DNA of 64,000 nt from Nostoc sp. NIES-3756. GTDB lineage: Bacteria; Cyanobacteriota; Cyanobacteriia; Cyanobacteriales; Nostocaceae. Numbering within the stretch: the first letter of the stretch is position 1; each line of letters starts with the position of its first letter. The notes beneath the pieces were generated by a model. It saw nothing but the letters and a program-made list of their open reading frames with translations, searched no databases and had not been told where the DNA came from. The translations under genes were made by a program, and so were the position numbers. Where the stretch lies: NCBI RefSeq assembly GCF_001548375.1, contig NZ_AP017295.1, forward strand, positions 4,994,501-5,058,500, given 5' to 3'. This document shows positions 1 to 7,980 of this stretch, in pieces.

Positions 1-224
1 ATTCCAAGAAAGCACTTCAGCAGCAATTAAGCGATCGCCTACAAGCTACCTTTTATGGGATGATCCAAGAGAATCAAGGAAGGATTACAGTTTTAGGCTT
101 TGCCATGCAGTCACAACTCCCTACAGCCACTGCTAGGGAATATTTAGATAATAAAGCTAAAGAATTAAACGCTAATTTCAAAGTTAGTGAAGAAGGTTCA
201 GTATCATATCATTTTGATGTCTGA
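1..224 (+). CDS. Unknown protein, C-terminal part (start lies before the window)
   Basis: An open frame runs from the window edge to a TGA at 222-224 and gives about 73 residues. The tail reads as a small soluble alpha/beta segment (for example ITVLGFAMQS and VSYHFDV) with no membrane segment. It is followed after 27 bp by the DUF423 gene on the same strand, so the two could be co-transcribed. I do not recognise the family. A HIP1 octamer lies inside the frame, as is usual for genes of this genome. Confidence 0.5.
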   Translation, partial: SKKALQQQLSDRLQATFYGMIQENQGRITVLGFAMQSQLPTATAREYLDNKAKELNANFKVSEEGSVSYHFDV

Positions 225-251
225 TTCCCTATCTCTTGACAATTTAGTCTA

Positions 252-632
252 ATGACGCAGATTTTTTTAAGCGTAGCAGCCATTTTAGGTGGTTTATCTG
301 TTGCTGCTGGGGCTTTCGCTTCCCATGCCCTACGAGAGAAAATTAGTGAGCGATCGCTAGAAATTTTTGAAACTGGCGCTCGTTACCAAATGTACCACGC
401 TCTAGCACTCCTACTAGTAGCCGTCTTAATAACTCGCCTAGAAACACCACCAACAACCTTGATAGCAAGTGGCTGGTTATTTATTCTAGGCATTGCCATT
501 TTTTCCGGCAGCTTATATGCCCTCAGCCTAACTGGAATTAAAATTTTAGGTGCTATCACCCCACTCGGCGGTGTTGCCTTTTTACTTGGCTGGGGTGCTT
601 TAGCTGTCGCCGCCTTCAGTTTAAAGTTTTAA
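252..632 (+). CDS. DUF423 family small membrane protein
   Basis: 126 residues with about four hydrophobic segments (roughly 3-22, 48-66, 70-95 and 100-122). The family signature is visible as GAFASHAL near residue 20, followed by a YQMYHALALL segment near 46-55. This matches the DUF423/YgdD (TMEM256-like) inner-membrane proteins in length and motif order. The biochemical role of the family is not established. The ATG at 252 starts directly at the first hydrophobic helix, as in homologues. The gene is followed by a repeat-filled gap before lysC. Confidence 0.85.
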   Translation: MTQIFLSVAAILGGLSVAAGAFASHALREKISERSLEIFETGARYQMYHALALLLVAVLITRLETPPTTLIASGWLFILGIAIFSGSLYALSLTGIKILGAITPLGGVAFLLGWGALAVAAFSLKF

Positions 633-656
633 AAGCGTCAAAAATCAAAACCTCTT

Positions 657-722
657 CTCTTGTGTTCTCTGCGTCTCTGTGGTTAATAAAGTTTAAACCA
701 CAGAGGCACAGAGACACAGAGA
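657..722. repeat. Imperfect inverted repeat of the 'CTCTGTG' type
   Basis: The left arm (TCTGCGTCTCTGTGGTT) and the right arm (AACCACAGAGGCACAGAGA) are imperfect reverse complements around a short AT-rich loop. The sequence lies just after the DUF423 stop and may also end its transcript. Repeats of this type are common between genes of filamentous cyanobacteria. Confidence 0.6.
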
Positions 723-853
723 TTAAATTTTGAGTTATTAATAATCAAGCATCCTGCTCAATGTTTAGTAAACTAAATAACTAACAAGCCTTCAAAGCTT
801 CCTAGCCCGGCGGGAGCATTGAAAGAAGTAGGCAACTTGATTTACTTAAAGAT

Positions 854-2731
854 ATGGCGCTTATAGTTCAGAAATTCGGTGGTACATCTGTCGGTTCAGT
901 CGAACGCATCCAAGCAGTAGCACAGCGTGTCTATAAAACAGTACAAGCAGGAAATTCACTGGTTGTAGTAGTTTCCGCTATGGGGAAAACTACCGATGGA
1001 CTCGTCAAGTTAGCCAATGAAATTTCTCACAACCCTAACCGCCGGGAAATGGATATGTTGCTTTCTACAGGCGAACAAGTCACCATTGCGCTTTTGAGTA
1101 TGGCATTGCAGGAACTCGGACAACCAGCAATTTCCATGACTGGCGCACAGGTAAGTATTGTTACTGAAGCTGAACATACTCGCGCCCGAATTTTACACAT
1201 CGAAACTGAGCGCCTACAACGTCATCTAGATGAAGGGAAGGTGGTTGTCGTAGCTGGGTTTCAAGGCATATCTAGCAACGGTGAATTAGAAATTACCACC
1301 TTGGGACGGGGTGGTTCCGATACCTCAGCCGTAGCTTTAGCCGCCGCCTTACAAGCAAACTTCTGTGAAATTTATACAGACGTACCGGGTATTCTCACTA
1401 CAGACCCCCGCCTCGTTCCTGAAGCCCAGTTAATGGCGGAGATTACCTGTAATGAAATGCTAGAGTTGGCAAGTTTGGGAGCAAAAGTCCTCCATCCCCG
1501 CGCTGTGGAGATTGCCCGTAACTATGGTATGCCTTTAGTAGTCAAGTCTAGTTGGACAGATGATCCTGGTACTTGGGTAACTACGCCCAAACCCCAAGGG
1601 CGATCGCTCGTCAATTTAGAATTAGCCCGTCCAGTGGATGAAGTAGAATTAGACACAGACCAAGCCAAGGTAGCCTTATTACGTGTACCCGATAAACCAG
1701 GGGTAGCAGCAAGGCTATTTGGGGAAATTGCCCGGCAAAAGGTAGACGTAGATTTAATTATTCAATCAATCCACGAAGGTAATAGTAATGACATCGCCTT
1801 CACCGTCACCACACCTATATTAAAACGAGCCGAAGCCGTAGCAGCTGCGATCGCTCCCTCCCTCCGTAACCCCACCAACCCCAAATCTGACGAAGCCGAG
1901 GTAATGTTAGAACAAAACATTGCCAAAGTCAGCATTGCTGGCGCAGGTATGATCGGCCGTCCTGGGGTAGCCGCGAAGATGTTTGCCACCCTAGCCGAAG
2001 CTGGCGTGAACATCCAAATGATTTCCACCAGCGAAGTCAAGGTGAGTTGTGTAGTTGATGCCCTAGATGGCGATCGCGCTATTACAGCCTTACGCAAAGC
2101 CTTTGAGATAGAAGTAGGGGAAGGTAGGGGAGATGAGGAAGTAGGGGGAGTAGGGGGAGATAAACTATTTTATTTATCCCCCTCATCTCCCTCATCTCCC
2201 TCATCCGCCTCATCCCCCCCACCTCCCCCCGTTCGCGGTATCGCCCTAGACTTAAACCAAGCCCGTCTGGCAATTCGTCAAGTACCAGATCGTCCAGGGA
2301 TGGCGGCGCAATTATTCGGCATCCTGGCAAAGCACAATATCAGCGTGGACATGATTATTCAGTCCCAACGTTGTCGCATTGTTGATGGTGTTCCCCGTCG
2401 AGATATTGCTTTCACCGTCCCCCGCATTGATGGCGAAACAGCACAGCAATTACTTACCCAAGTAGCAGGACAATTAGGTTGGGGTGACGTAGTTTTAGAT
2501 AGTGCGATCGCTAAAGTTAGTATCGTTGGTGCAGGGATGGTTGGACAACCAGGCGTAGCCGCCAAAATGTTTGACGCATTAGCGAAACACCAAATCAATA
2601 TTCAGATGATTGCAACTTCGGAAATTAAAATTAGCTGCGTTGTCTCTCAAGAACAAGGTGTTCAGGCTTTGCAAGTCATTCACTCAGCTTTTGAGTTAGC
2701 AGGTAGTGAAAAGTTTGTCGTCCCTGCGTAG
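854..2731 (+). CDS. lysC: Aspartate kinase with four ACT domains
   Basis: Phosphorylates aspartate at the head of the lysine, threonine and methionine pathway. The N-terminal amino-acid kinase domain (about 1-245) shows KFGGTSVG at residues 7-14 and TTLGRGGSDTSA near 155. Four ACT-type modules follow (about 265-340, 345-420, 465-540 and 550-625); two are recognisable from GAGM(I/V)G-PGVAAKMF and two from VPD(K/R)PG-AA-LFG. This doubled ACT arrangement is typical of cyanobacterial aspartate kinases and implies allosteric feedback by end products. Odd feature: residues about 421-459, between the second and third ACT modules, are a Gly/Glu-rich then Ser/Pro-rich stretch encoded by a palindromic intergenic-type repeat. 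The frame is kept. The gene stands alone between repeats. Confidence 0.95.
   Translation: MALIVQKFGGTSVGSVERIQAVAQRVYKTVQAGNSLVVVVSAMGKTTDGLVKLANEISHNPNRREMDMLLSTGEQVTIALLSMALQELGQPAISMTGAQVSIVTEAEHTRARILHIETERLQRHLDEGKVVVVAGFQGISSNGELEITTLGRGGSDTSAVALAAALQANFCEIYTDVPGILTTDPRLVPEAQLMAEITCNEMLELASLGAKVLHPRAVEIARNYGMPLVVKSSWTDDPGTWVTTPKPQGRSLVNLELARPVDEVELDTDQAKVALLRVPDKPGVAARLFGEIARQKVDVDLIIQSIHEGNSNDIAFTVTTPILKRAEAVAAAIAPSLRNPTNPKSDEAEVMLEQNIAKVSIAGAGMIGRPGVAAKMFATLAEAGVNIQMISTSEVKVSCVVDALDGDRAITALRKAFEIEVGEGRGDEEVGGVGGDKLFYLSPSSPSSPSSASSPPPPPVRGIALDLNQARLAIRQVPDRPGMAAQLFGILAKHNISVDMIIQSQRCRIVDGVPRRDIAFTVPRIDGETAQQLLTQVAGQLGWGDVVLDSAIAKVSIVGAGMVGQPGVAAKMFDALAKHQINIQMIATSEIKISCVVSQEQGVQALQVIHSAFELAGSEKFVVPA
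2113..2233 (+). repeat. Palindromic G/C-strand-biased repeat inserted in frame in lysC
   Basis: The left half is purine-rich (repeats of GGGGGAGATGAGG type) and the right half is the pyrimidine complement (CCCCCTCATCTCC units), around a centre near 2165. The same words occur in non-coding gaps of this window (about 12125-12178, 26586-26640 and 48998-49025). Here the repeat encodes the linker between two ACT modules of aspartate kinase. Confidence 0.7.
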
Positions 2732-2799
2732 TTAGGGGAAGGGTAGTTTTGGGCTGATGAAATTAATGATTTCACTGCTTCACAGCCTACTAAACTATC

Positions 2800-3018
2800 C
2801 TATTCGGAAAAATTTTTTAACCTCTTCACAGGTAGAACCACTTGCGGGATTTTTTTGTAACTTTCTAAGCGTCGATCTAATTCTTGTTGTTGCGCTGCAC
2901 TCAAGGGAATCTCCTCTTGCTGTTCTAAGGTACGGTTCCATAAATCTTCAGCAAGTTGGATACGTTCTGCAACGGTGAGTTGAGAAATTTCAACTTTTAA
3001 CAGAGGATGAGAACCCAT
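2800..3018 (-). CDS. Addiction-module antitoxin-like protein, frameshifted near its 3' end
   Basis: The reading from the ATG at 3018 starts MGSHPLLKVEISQLTVAERI and continues with LAEDLW and LDRRLESYKK. This matches the putative addiction-module component family (TIGR02574 / Unstab_antitox, about 70-75 residues). After YKK the family normally continues with a NP-x-SGS-x-EEVK tail. Here that tail (NPASGSTCEEVKKFFRIG) lies in another frame. A run of seven A (minus strand, 2850-2856) lacks the one base needed to reach it, so the frame ends instead in an unrelated tail at 2800. No RelE/ParE-type toxin gene follows. The longer upstream start at 3087 is less likely because family members begin close to HPLLK. 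Confidence 0.6.
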   Translation of the reverse strand: MGSHPLLKVEISQLTVAERIQLAEDLWNRTLEQQEEIPLSAAQQQELDRRLESYKKIPQVVLPVKRLKNFSE

Positions 3019-3301
3019 GAGTACAGGAGTTAGGATTGAATTTTCAAAGATTCTACAACATTGCAGCTTGAAGTATTGGCAACGCAATTAGCGATCGCCA
3101 TTCACCTCTGTCAGTAATGTCAATATTGATTCTGGAAAATACCTTGACACCGCCACTGACCTAGAATACATTAAGAAATGTGTAATGCTTTAAGATTTTT
3201 TAACACTTTCTCTTTCAATTAATAATTTTCTAGCTAGTAATAATCTTTCTTAGGAGGTTAATACCGCTTTATTTAGTAGGTGCTTAACTAACCTTGATAA
3301 C

Positions 3302-3330
3302 CGAACGTGATTTATAATAACGAGCGTTCG
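3302..3330. promoter_or_regulatory. Candidate promoter and TetR operator
   Basis: Half-sites CGAACG (3302-3307) and CGTTCG (3325-3330) form an inverted pair just upstream of the TetR gene and flank a good -10 hexamer TATAAT (3313-3318). The inner CGAGCGTTCG is itself nearly palindromic. This is where an autoregulating TetR protein would be expected to bind. The rest of the gap 3019-3349 shows no gene. Confidence 0.4.
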
Positions 3331-3349
3331 ATATAAATTAACCGTAACC

Positions 3350-3952
3350 ATGCCTAAGATTGTTGATCATGACCAATATCGTAAAGAACTGCTCAATAAA
3401 TGCTTTGATTTGTTTGCCGAAAAAGGCTATGGTTCCGTCACCATGAGGCAAATTTCTCAAGGATTAAAGGTTTCTACAGGTACGCTTTATCATTACTTTC
3501 CCAGCAAAGAAACATTATTTGAGCAATTAGTGGAGGAAATAAGTAAACAAGATATCAGTGCAGCATTAGCGGAAATGGATGGTGCAAAAACCATAGAAGA
3601 AGCCATGACAGCATTAGGCAGATATTTAGTCAGAAATGAAGACTACTGCATCAAGTGGACATATATTTGGGTGAATTTCTGCCAGCATCAAGGCGCAAAG
3701 GAAGTACAAAATAACATTGTATTTAAACGGGTTAATCGCCGTTATCAGCAGGCTGTATGTGACTTTTTAGGTATACAAGATATGGTCATAGCTTCCTTTG
3801 TGTTGAGTTTAGTTAATGGCTTAATTTTAGAAAAACTTTGGTGTAATGAAACTATCGATATTCAAGAACAATGTGCATTATTAGGCAAAATGCTCAAGGC
3901 GTATTTGCAACAAAATCAAGTAGATAAAATGGCTAACTGCCACAACAACTGA
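3350..3952 (+). CDS. TetR family transcriptional regulator
   Basis: 200 residues. The N-terminal TetR helix-turn-helix spans about residues 10-55, with FAEKGYGSVTMRQIS and the recognition-helix region STGTLYHYF-SKE. The C-terminal ligand-binding part is divergent, as is normal in the family. It lies 33 bp upstream of a DevBCA-type exporter cluster on the same strand. The likely role is control of itself and that exporter in response to a small ligand; the ligand cannot be told from sequence. Confidence 0.9.
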   Translation: MPKIVDHDQYRKELLNKCFDLFAEKGYGSVTMRQISQGLKVSTGTLYHYFPSKETLFEQLVEEISKQDISAALAEMDGAKTIEEAMTALGRYLVRNEDYCIKWTYIWVNFCQHQGAKEVQNNIVFKRVNRRYQQAVCDFLGIQDMVIASFVLSLVNGLILEKLWCNETIDIQEQCALLGKMLKAYLQQNQVDKMANCHNN

Positions 3953-3985
3953 CAGCGTTAAATCAACTTATTTTGTGAGGGGATT

Positions 3986-5278
3986 ATGAGTCAAAAATTG
4001 CTATTCAAACCAGCAAATCAAGGTTTAATTGTATTAGTAATTGGTGCTACTGTAGTGACGGCTGGAATTACATTTTATGCGGTTTCTCAGTTTGGACAAA
4101 CTAAAACTACCGCATCTGACTCAGCACCAACCCAAGTAGCTACCCCGAAAATCACTGCCTTGGGTAGACTAGAACCGGAAACAGAGGTGATTAGTTTATC
4201 TGCACCATTGGCTTTAGATGGCGATCGCGTTGCCCAAATCCTCGTTCAAGAAGGCGATAGCGTCAAAGCTGGACAAATAGTAGCAATTTTAGACTCTCGC
4301 GCCCGTTTGCAAACTGCGGTATTACAAGCCGAAAAACAAGTACAAGTAGCCCAAGCCAAACTTAATCAAGTCAAAGCAGGCGCTAAAACTGGTGATATTC
4401 GCGCCCAGGAAGCCAGCGTAGAACGTTTACAAGCCCAATTACAAGGTGACAGAACAGCCCAACAAGAGACAATCGCCAGGGTAGAAGCCCAATGGGAAGG
4501 TGACAGAACAGCCCAAGCAGCCACAATTAAAAGGCTAGAAGCAGAACTCAAAAATGCCGAAGCTGAATATGAACGTTATCAGCAACTATACTCTCAAGGA
4601 GCCATTTCCAGTTCAGCCATTGATACTAGAAGATTAGCGGTAGATACTGCTAAACAGCAACTAGACGAAGCCAAAGCCGTACTCAACCGCATAAACTCCA
4701 CCGCCAGCAAACAATTATCTGAAGCCAAAGTTGCATTAAACAGGATTAACGCCACCAGCAATAAACAAATCAGCGAAGCCAAAGCCACCCTTAGCAGTAT
4801 TGCCGAAGTCCGTCCGGTGGATGTGCAAGCAGCCCAAACAGAAGTAGAAAATGCGATCGCCTCACTCCAGCGTGCCAAAACTGACTTAGCCGCAGCTTAC
4901 ATCAAAGCACCTATGGCTGGACAAATTCTCAAAATTCACACCCGTGTGGGCGAAAAAATTAGTGATAACGGCATAGCCGACTTAGCTCAAACCTCGCAAA
5001 TGTTGGCTGTTGCAGAAGTCTATCAAACCGACATCGGTAAAGTGAAACTAGGACAACCAGCAACAATCACAGGTCAAGCTTTTAGTGGTGAACTGCGAGG
5101 AAAAGTTTCTCACATTGGCTTACAGGTAAACCGTCAAAACGTATTTAGCAACCAACCGGGTGAAAACTTAGACAGCCGTGTTGTAGAAGTAAAAATTCGT
5201 CTCAATCCCGAAGATAGCAAACGAGTTGCAGGCTTAACTAACTTGCAAGTGCAGGCAGAAATCGAACCATCAAAGTGA
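3986..5278 (+). CDS. DevB-type membrane-fusion (HlyD family) subunit of an ABC exporter
   Basis: 430 residues. A single N-terminal membrane segment (about 14-34) anchors a periplasmic adaptor. The first biotinyl-lipoyl half (about 60-95, VQEGDSVKAGQIVAILD) is followed by a long alpha-hairpin rich in Ala, Gln and Glu (about 95-290) with internal repeats around GDRTAQ and LNRIN. The second lipoyl half and a beta domain (IKAPMAGQILKI onward) complete it. This is the order in DevB adaptors, which link a DevC/DevA pump to a TolC channel. A GAGGGG ribosome site precedes the ATG. A TetR gene lies upstream and DUF2834, DevC and DevA follow. No TolC gene is nearby. Confidence 0.9.
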   Translation: MSQKLLFKPANQGLIVLVIGATVVTAGITFYAVSQFGQTKTTASDSAPTQVATPKITALGRLEPETEVISLSAPLALDGDRVAQILVQEGDSVKAGQIVAILDSRARLQTAVLQAEKQVQVAQAKLNQVKAGAKTGDIRAQEASVERLQAQLQGDRTAQQETIARVEAQWEGDRTAQAATIKRLEAELKNAEAEYERYQQLYSQGAISSSAIDTRRLAVDTAKQQLDEAKAVLNRINSTASKQLSEAKVALNRINATSNKQISEAKATLSSIAEVRPVDVQAAQTEVENAIASLQRAKTDLAAAYIKAPMAGQILKIHTRVGEKISDNGIADLAQTSQMLAVAEVYQTDIGKVKLGQPATITGQAFSGELRGKVSHIGLQVNRQNVFSNQPGENLDSRVVEVKIRLNPEDSKRVAGLTNLQVQAEIEPSK

Positions 5279-5285
5279 GTGGATT

Positions 5286-5633
5286 ATGGTGAAAACAATC
5301 TATCTTTTGCTTTGCATCTTAGGAACAGTTTTACCTTATTCCCAGTTCCTACCATTTTTATTAGAACATGGTCTGAATATTCCCCTGTTTATCGAACAGC
5401 TATTTGCTAACAGAATATCTAGTTTCTTTGCCTTAGATTTAATTGTTTCATCTTTGGTATTTTGGGTATTTGTATTTTGGGAAGGTACACGCCTGAAGAT
5501 GCCAAACATCTGGGTTTACATAGCTTCTAATTTATTAGTTGGTGTTTCTCTCGGACTACCTTTGTTTCTATTAATAAGACACCAATATCTAGAACAGCAA
5601 ACTGATATTAAACTACGATTTAGAGAAGAATAA
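5286..5633 (+). CDS. DUF2834 membrane protein within the exporter cluster
   Basis: 115 residues with three hydrophobic segments (about 4-22, 48-66 and 77-97). The pattern LCILGTVLPYSQFLPF with later FFALDLIVSS matches the DUF2834 family of small membrane proteins. It starts 7 bp after the DevB stop, so it should be translated from the same mRNA. Its role is unknown. Its position between DevB and DevC suggests a link to the exporter, but this is inference; the second DevBCA cluster in this window lacks it. Confidence 0.8.
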   Translation: MVKTIYLLLCILGTVLPYSQFLPFLLEHGLNIPLFIEQLFANRISSFFALDLIVSSLVFWVFVFWEGTRLKMPNIWVYIASNLLVGVSLGLPLFLLIRHQYLEQQTDIKLRFREE

Positions 5634-5754
5634 TTAACCGCCGATAAATTGAAGATGTCTAATTCATCTTGCAACCAAATCTAGCCTTAGCCGAACTTTA
5701 TTGAGGTATTAACCTCATCCTCAAGTACGAAATATAAAGGTACAAGCCTAGCCG

Positions 5755-5787
5755 CAGGCAATTACGAATTACGAATTACAAATTAAA
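5755..5787. repeat. TTACGAA short tandem repeat
   Basis: Successive AATTACGAATTACGAATTACA units fill the space in front of the DevC start. The same word recurs near 12304, 12410, 56270, 58365 and 59228. Confidence 0.7.
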
Positions 5788-5791
5788 CATC

Positions 5792-6958
5792 ATGCTTACC
5801 AAAATGTTTAAGAAAACGCCGCTTGCATGGCGGCAGTTAATGAAAGAAAAGACTCGTCTATTAGTGGCAGTGGCAGGTATTACCTTTGCCGATATGCTGA
5901 TGTTTATCCAAATGGGATTTGAGAGTGCATTATTTGATGCAGCTATCAAACCTCATCGCAGTTTACAAGCAGATTTGGTGTTGATTAATCCTCAATTTCA
6001 AACGCTATTTTCTGTGAAAAGCTTTTCTCGTGAACGCATGTATCAGGCGTTAGGTTATGAGGGTGTAGAATCAGTCAGTCCTGTATATATTGGCACAGGA
6101 CAATGGCGGAATCCTGAAACTCGTCAGGATAGGGCTATTTTAGTATGGGGTATTGATCCAGCAAAATCTGCATTTGCAATTCCCGAAATTCAACAAAGTA
6201 TCGATCAAATTAAACAGTTAAATCAAGTTCTATTCGATCAGGCAGGTCGTCCAGAATACGGTGCTGTGGGTGATATTTTCAAAAAAACAAACAATTTTCA
6301 GACAGAATTGAATAGTATCAGCGTCAATGTCAAAGGAGTATTTAGTAATGGGGCTTCTTTTGCGGCTGATGGTAACGTTATTGCCAGTGATTCTACCTTT
6401 TTAAGACTATTTCCAGAACGCAAACCAGACCGGATCGAAGTAGGATTAATCACACTTAAGCCAGGGGTAGATGCAGAAAAAGTGCGATCGCAACTAGCAG
6501 CCAATTTACCCAATGATGTCAAAGTCTTAACACCAGAAGGGTTTGCCCAAACAGAAAAAGAATATTGGGCAACTGGTACAGGTATCGGCTTCATTTTCGG
6601 TATGGGTGTAGGTGTCGGCTTTATCGTTGGGATTGTGATTGTTTACCAAATTCTCTACTCCGACGTTTCCGATCACTTGCCAGAATACGCCACCCTCAAA
6701 GCAATGGGCTATACAGACCGCTATTTATTAGTAGCCCTACTGCAAGAAGCCTTATTACTTGCATTCTTTGGATATTTGCCAGCTTATATCTTCTCTTTTG
6801 GGCTGTATCAACTAACTTACGCTGCAACCATGCTGCCTATAGCTATGAAGCTAGACAGGGCAATTAATGTATTTATTCTTACCGTAATTATGTGTAGTGT
6901 TTCGGGTGCGATCGCTATGCGAAAACTCAGGTCTGCTGATCCGGCGGATGTGTTTTAG
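5792..6958 (+). CDS. DevC-type permease (FtsX/MacB family) of an ABC exporter
   Basis: 388 residues. An N-terminal membrane helix (about 25-45) is followed by a large extracytoplasmic domain (about 50-255, containing LVLINPQFQTLF and GVFSNGASFAADGNV) and three C-terminal helices (about 265-290, 310-340 and 355-378). This is the MacB-like mechanotransmission topology of DevC. Met5 is an alternative start. The stop is followed by a heptamer repeat and then DevA, so the three exporter genes read as one transcription unit with DevB. The paralogue at 29977-31149 shares the same blocks (for example GVESVSP, and YATLKAMG before the last helices). Confidence 0.9.
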   Translation: MLTKMFKKTPLAWRQLMKEKTRLLVAVAGITFADMLMFIQMGFESALFDAAIKPHRSLQADLVLINPQFQTLFSVKSFSRERMYQALGYEGVESVSPVYIGTGQWRNPETRQDRAILVWGIDPAKSAFAIPEIQQSIDQIKQLNQVLFDQAGRPEYGAVGDIFKKTNNFQTELNSISVNVKGVFSNGASFAADGNVIASDSTFLRLFPERKPDRIEVGLITLKPGVDAEKVRSQLAANLPNDVKVLTPEGFAQTEKEYWATGTGIGFIFGMGVGVGFIVGIVIVYQILYSDVSDHLPEYATLKAMGYTDRYLLVALLQEALLLAFFGYLPAYIFSFGLYQLTYAATMLPIAMKLDRAINVFILTVIMCSVSGAIAMRKLRSADPADVF

Positions 6959-6991
6959 TCATTAGTCATTGGTCATTAGTCATTAGTTATT
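6957..6991. repeat. GTCATTA heptamer repeat tract
   Basis: Tandem AGTCATT/GGTCATT heptamers fill the gap between the DevC stop and the DevA start. Confidence 0.75.
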
Positions 6992-7006
6992 GTTCCCTAA
7001 AAACCT

Positions 7007-7756
7007 ATGTTACAAGAATTTATACCTGCGCCTAATCCCTATTCCTCTGGTTTCGAGCCTGTGATTTCTGTTAATAATATCAATCATTACTTTGGTTCTG
7101 GCTCGCTGCGTAAACAAGTTTTATTTGATATTAATTTGCAGATTAACGGAGGTGAAATTGTCATTATGACAGGGCCTTCTGGCTCAGGAAAAACCACTTT
7201 ATTAACTTTGATGGGTGGCTTACGTTCTGCTCAAGAAGGGAGTTTGAAAATTTTGGGTGAAGAAATTTGTGGAGCCAGTAAGCAGAAGTTAACCAAATTA
7301 CGCCGTCAGATTGGTTATATATTTCAGGCGCATAATTTAATGACTTTTCTCACAGCTAAGGAAAATGTGCGGATGTCTCTTGAATTGCATGATGAGTATC
7401 TCAATCAAGACATCAACGCTAAAGCGATCGCTATGTTAGAAACTGTTGGTTTAGGAGATAGAGTCAATTACTATCCCGAAAATCTCTCTGGGGGACAAAA
7501 ACAACGAGTAGCGATCGCCCGCGCCCTCGTCAGTCATCCTAAAATTGTTTTAGCAGACGAACCCACAGCAGCCTTAGACAAGAAATCAGGACGCGATGTG
7601 GTGGAATTGATGCAGAAGTTAGCTAAGGAACAAGGCTGTACAATTCTGCTCGTTACCCACGACAACCGGATTCTAGATATTGCCGACCGCATTATATATA
7701 TGGAAGATGGTCAGCTAAAGAGTGATGATATAGATATTGCAGCTAGAATGCACTAA
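7007..7756 (+). CDS. DevA-type ATPase of an ABC exporter
   Basis: 249 residues. Walker A is TGPSGSGKTT (near residue 57), the Q-loop is IFQAHN, the ABC signature is LSGGQKQRVAIARAL (near 162) and Walker B is IVLADEPTAALD (near 183), with a switch His in LVTHDNR. It energises the DevC permease. The closest known relatives are heterocyst glycolipid exporter DevA and LolD/MacB-type ATPases. A second ATG does not fit better. A hairpin terminator follows 15 bp after the stop. Confidence 0.92.
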   Translation: MLQEFIPAPNPYSSGFEPVISVNNINHYFGSGSLRKQVLFDINLQINGGEIVIMTGPSGSGKTTLLTLMGGLRSAQEGSLKILGEEICGASKQKLTKLRRQIGYIFQAHNLMTFLTAKENVRMSLELHDEYLNQDINAKAIAMLETVGLGDRVNYYPENLSGGQKQRVAIARALVSHPKIVLADEPTAALDKKSGRDVVELMQKLAKEQGCTILLVTHDNRILDIADRIIYMEDGQLKSDDIDIAARMH

Positions 7757-7771
7757 AATTTTTGGCTTTCC

Positions 7772-7800
7772 ACCAGTACTTTATACTGGTATAACTCTTT
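7772..7800 (+). terminator. Intrinsic terminator of the first exporter cluster
   Basis: Perfect 7-bp stem ACCAGTA/TACTGGT (7772-7778 and 7784-7790) with a 5-nt loop, then a T-rich stretch ending in CTTTT. It lies just after DevA. Confidence 0.6.
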
Positions 7801-7831
7801 TCACCTGCTTGTGACTCCCTATTCCGCAAAC

Positions 7832-7946
7832 AAAAAGCCGACAGTCCTTTACAAAGGATGTCGGCAATTAGTGTGTTCCCTATTAATGACTCGGCTAGAG
7901 TTCAGTAATACTTAAATATTTCCATGTCCTAGATTCCACGTAAGCG
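7832..7946 (-). ncRNA. Candidate small RNA, defined by an orphan terminator
   Basis: On the minus strand a 7-bp stem GCCGACA/TGTCGGC extended by six inner pairs (7837-7865) is followed directly by TTTTTG, a textbook intrinsic terminator. No minus-strand gene lies to the right; the next gene there is purL on plus. A -10-like TATGAT (minus strand, 7953-7958) would give an RNA of about 115 nt. The start is a guess and no known RNA family was recognised. Confidence 0.35.
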
Positions 7947-7964
7947 ATCTTAATCATATATAAA

Positions 7965-7980
7965 TGTGATAAGAATCACA
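7965..7980. promoter_or_regulatory. CRP-type palindrome TGTGA-N6-TCACA
   Basis: The sequence TGTGATAAGAATCACA is a perfect match to the symmetric CRP-family consensus. Cyanobacteria carry cAMP-binding homologues (SyCRP1, AnCrpA) that use this consensus. It lies 274 bp before the chosen purL start and next to the candidate small RNA promoter, so the regulated transcript is open. The rest of the gap 7981-8253 shows nothing clear. Confidence 0.5.

Noticed and set aside
1762..2598. Three long minus-strand frames inside lysC
   Set aside because: They overlap conserved aspartate kinase coding in the opposite strand and show no family features; shadows of codon bias.
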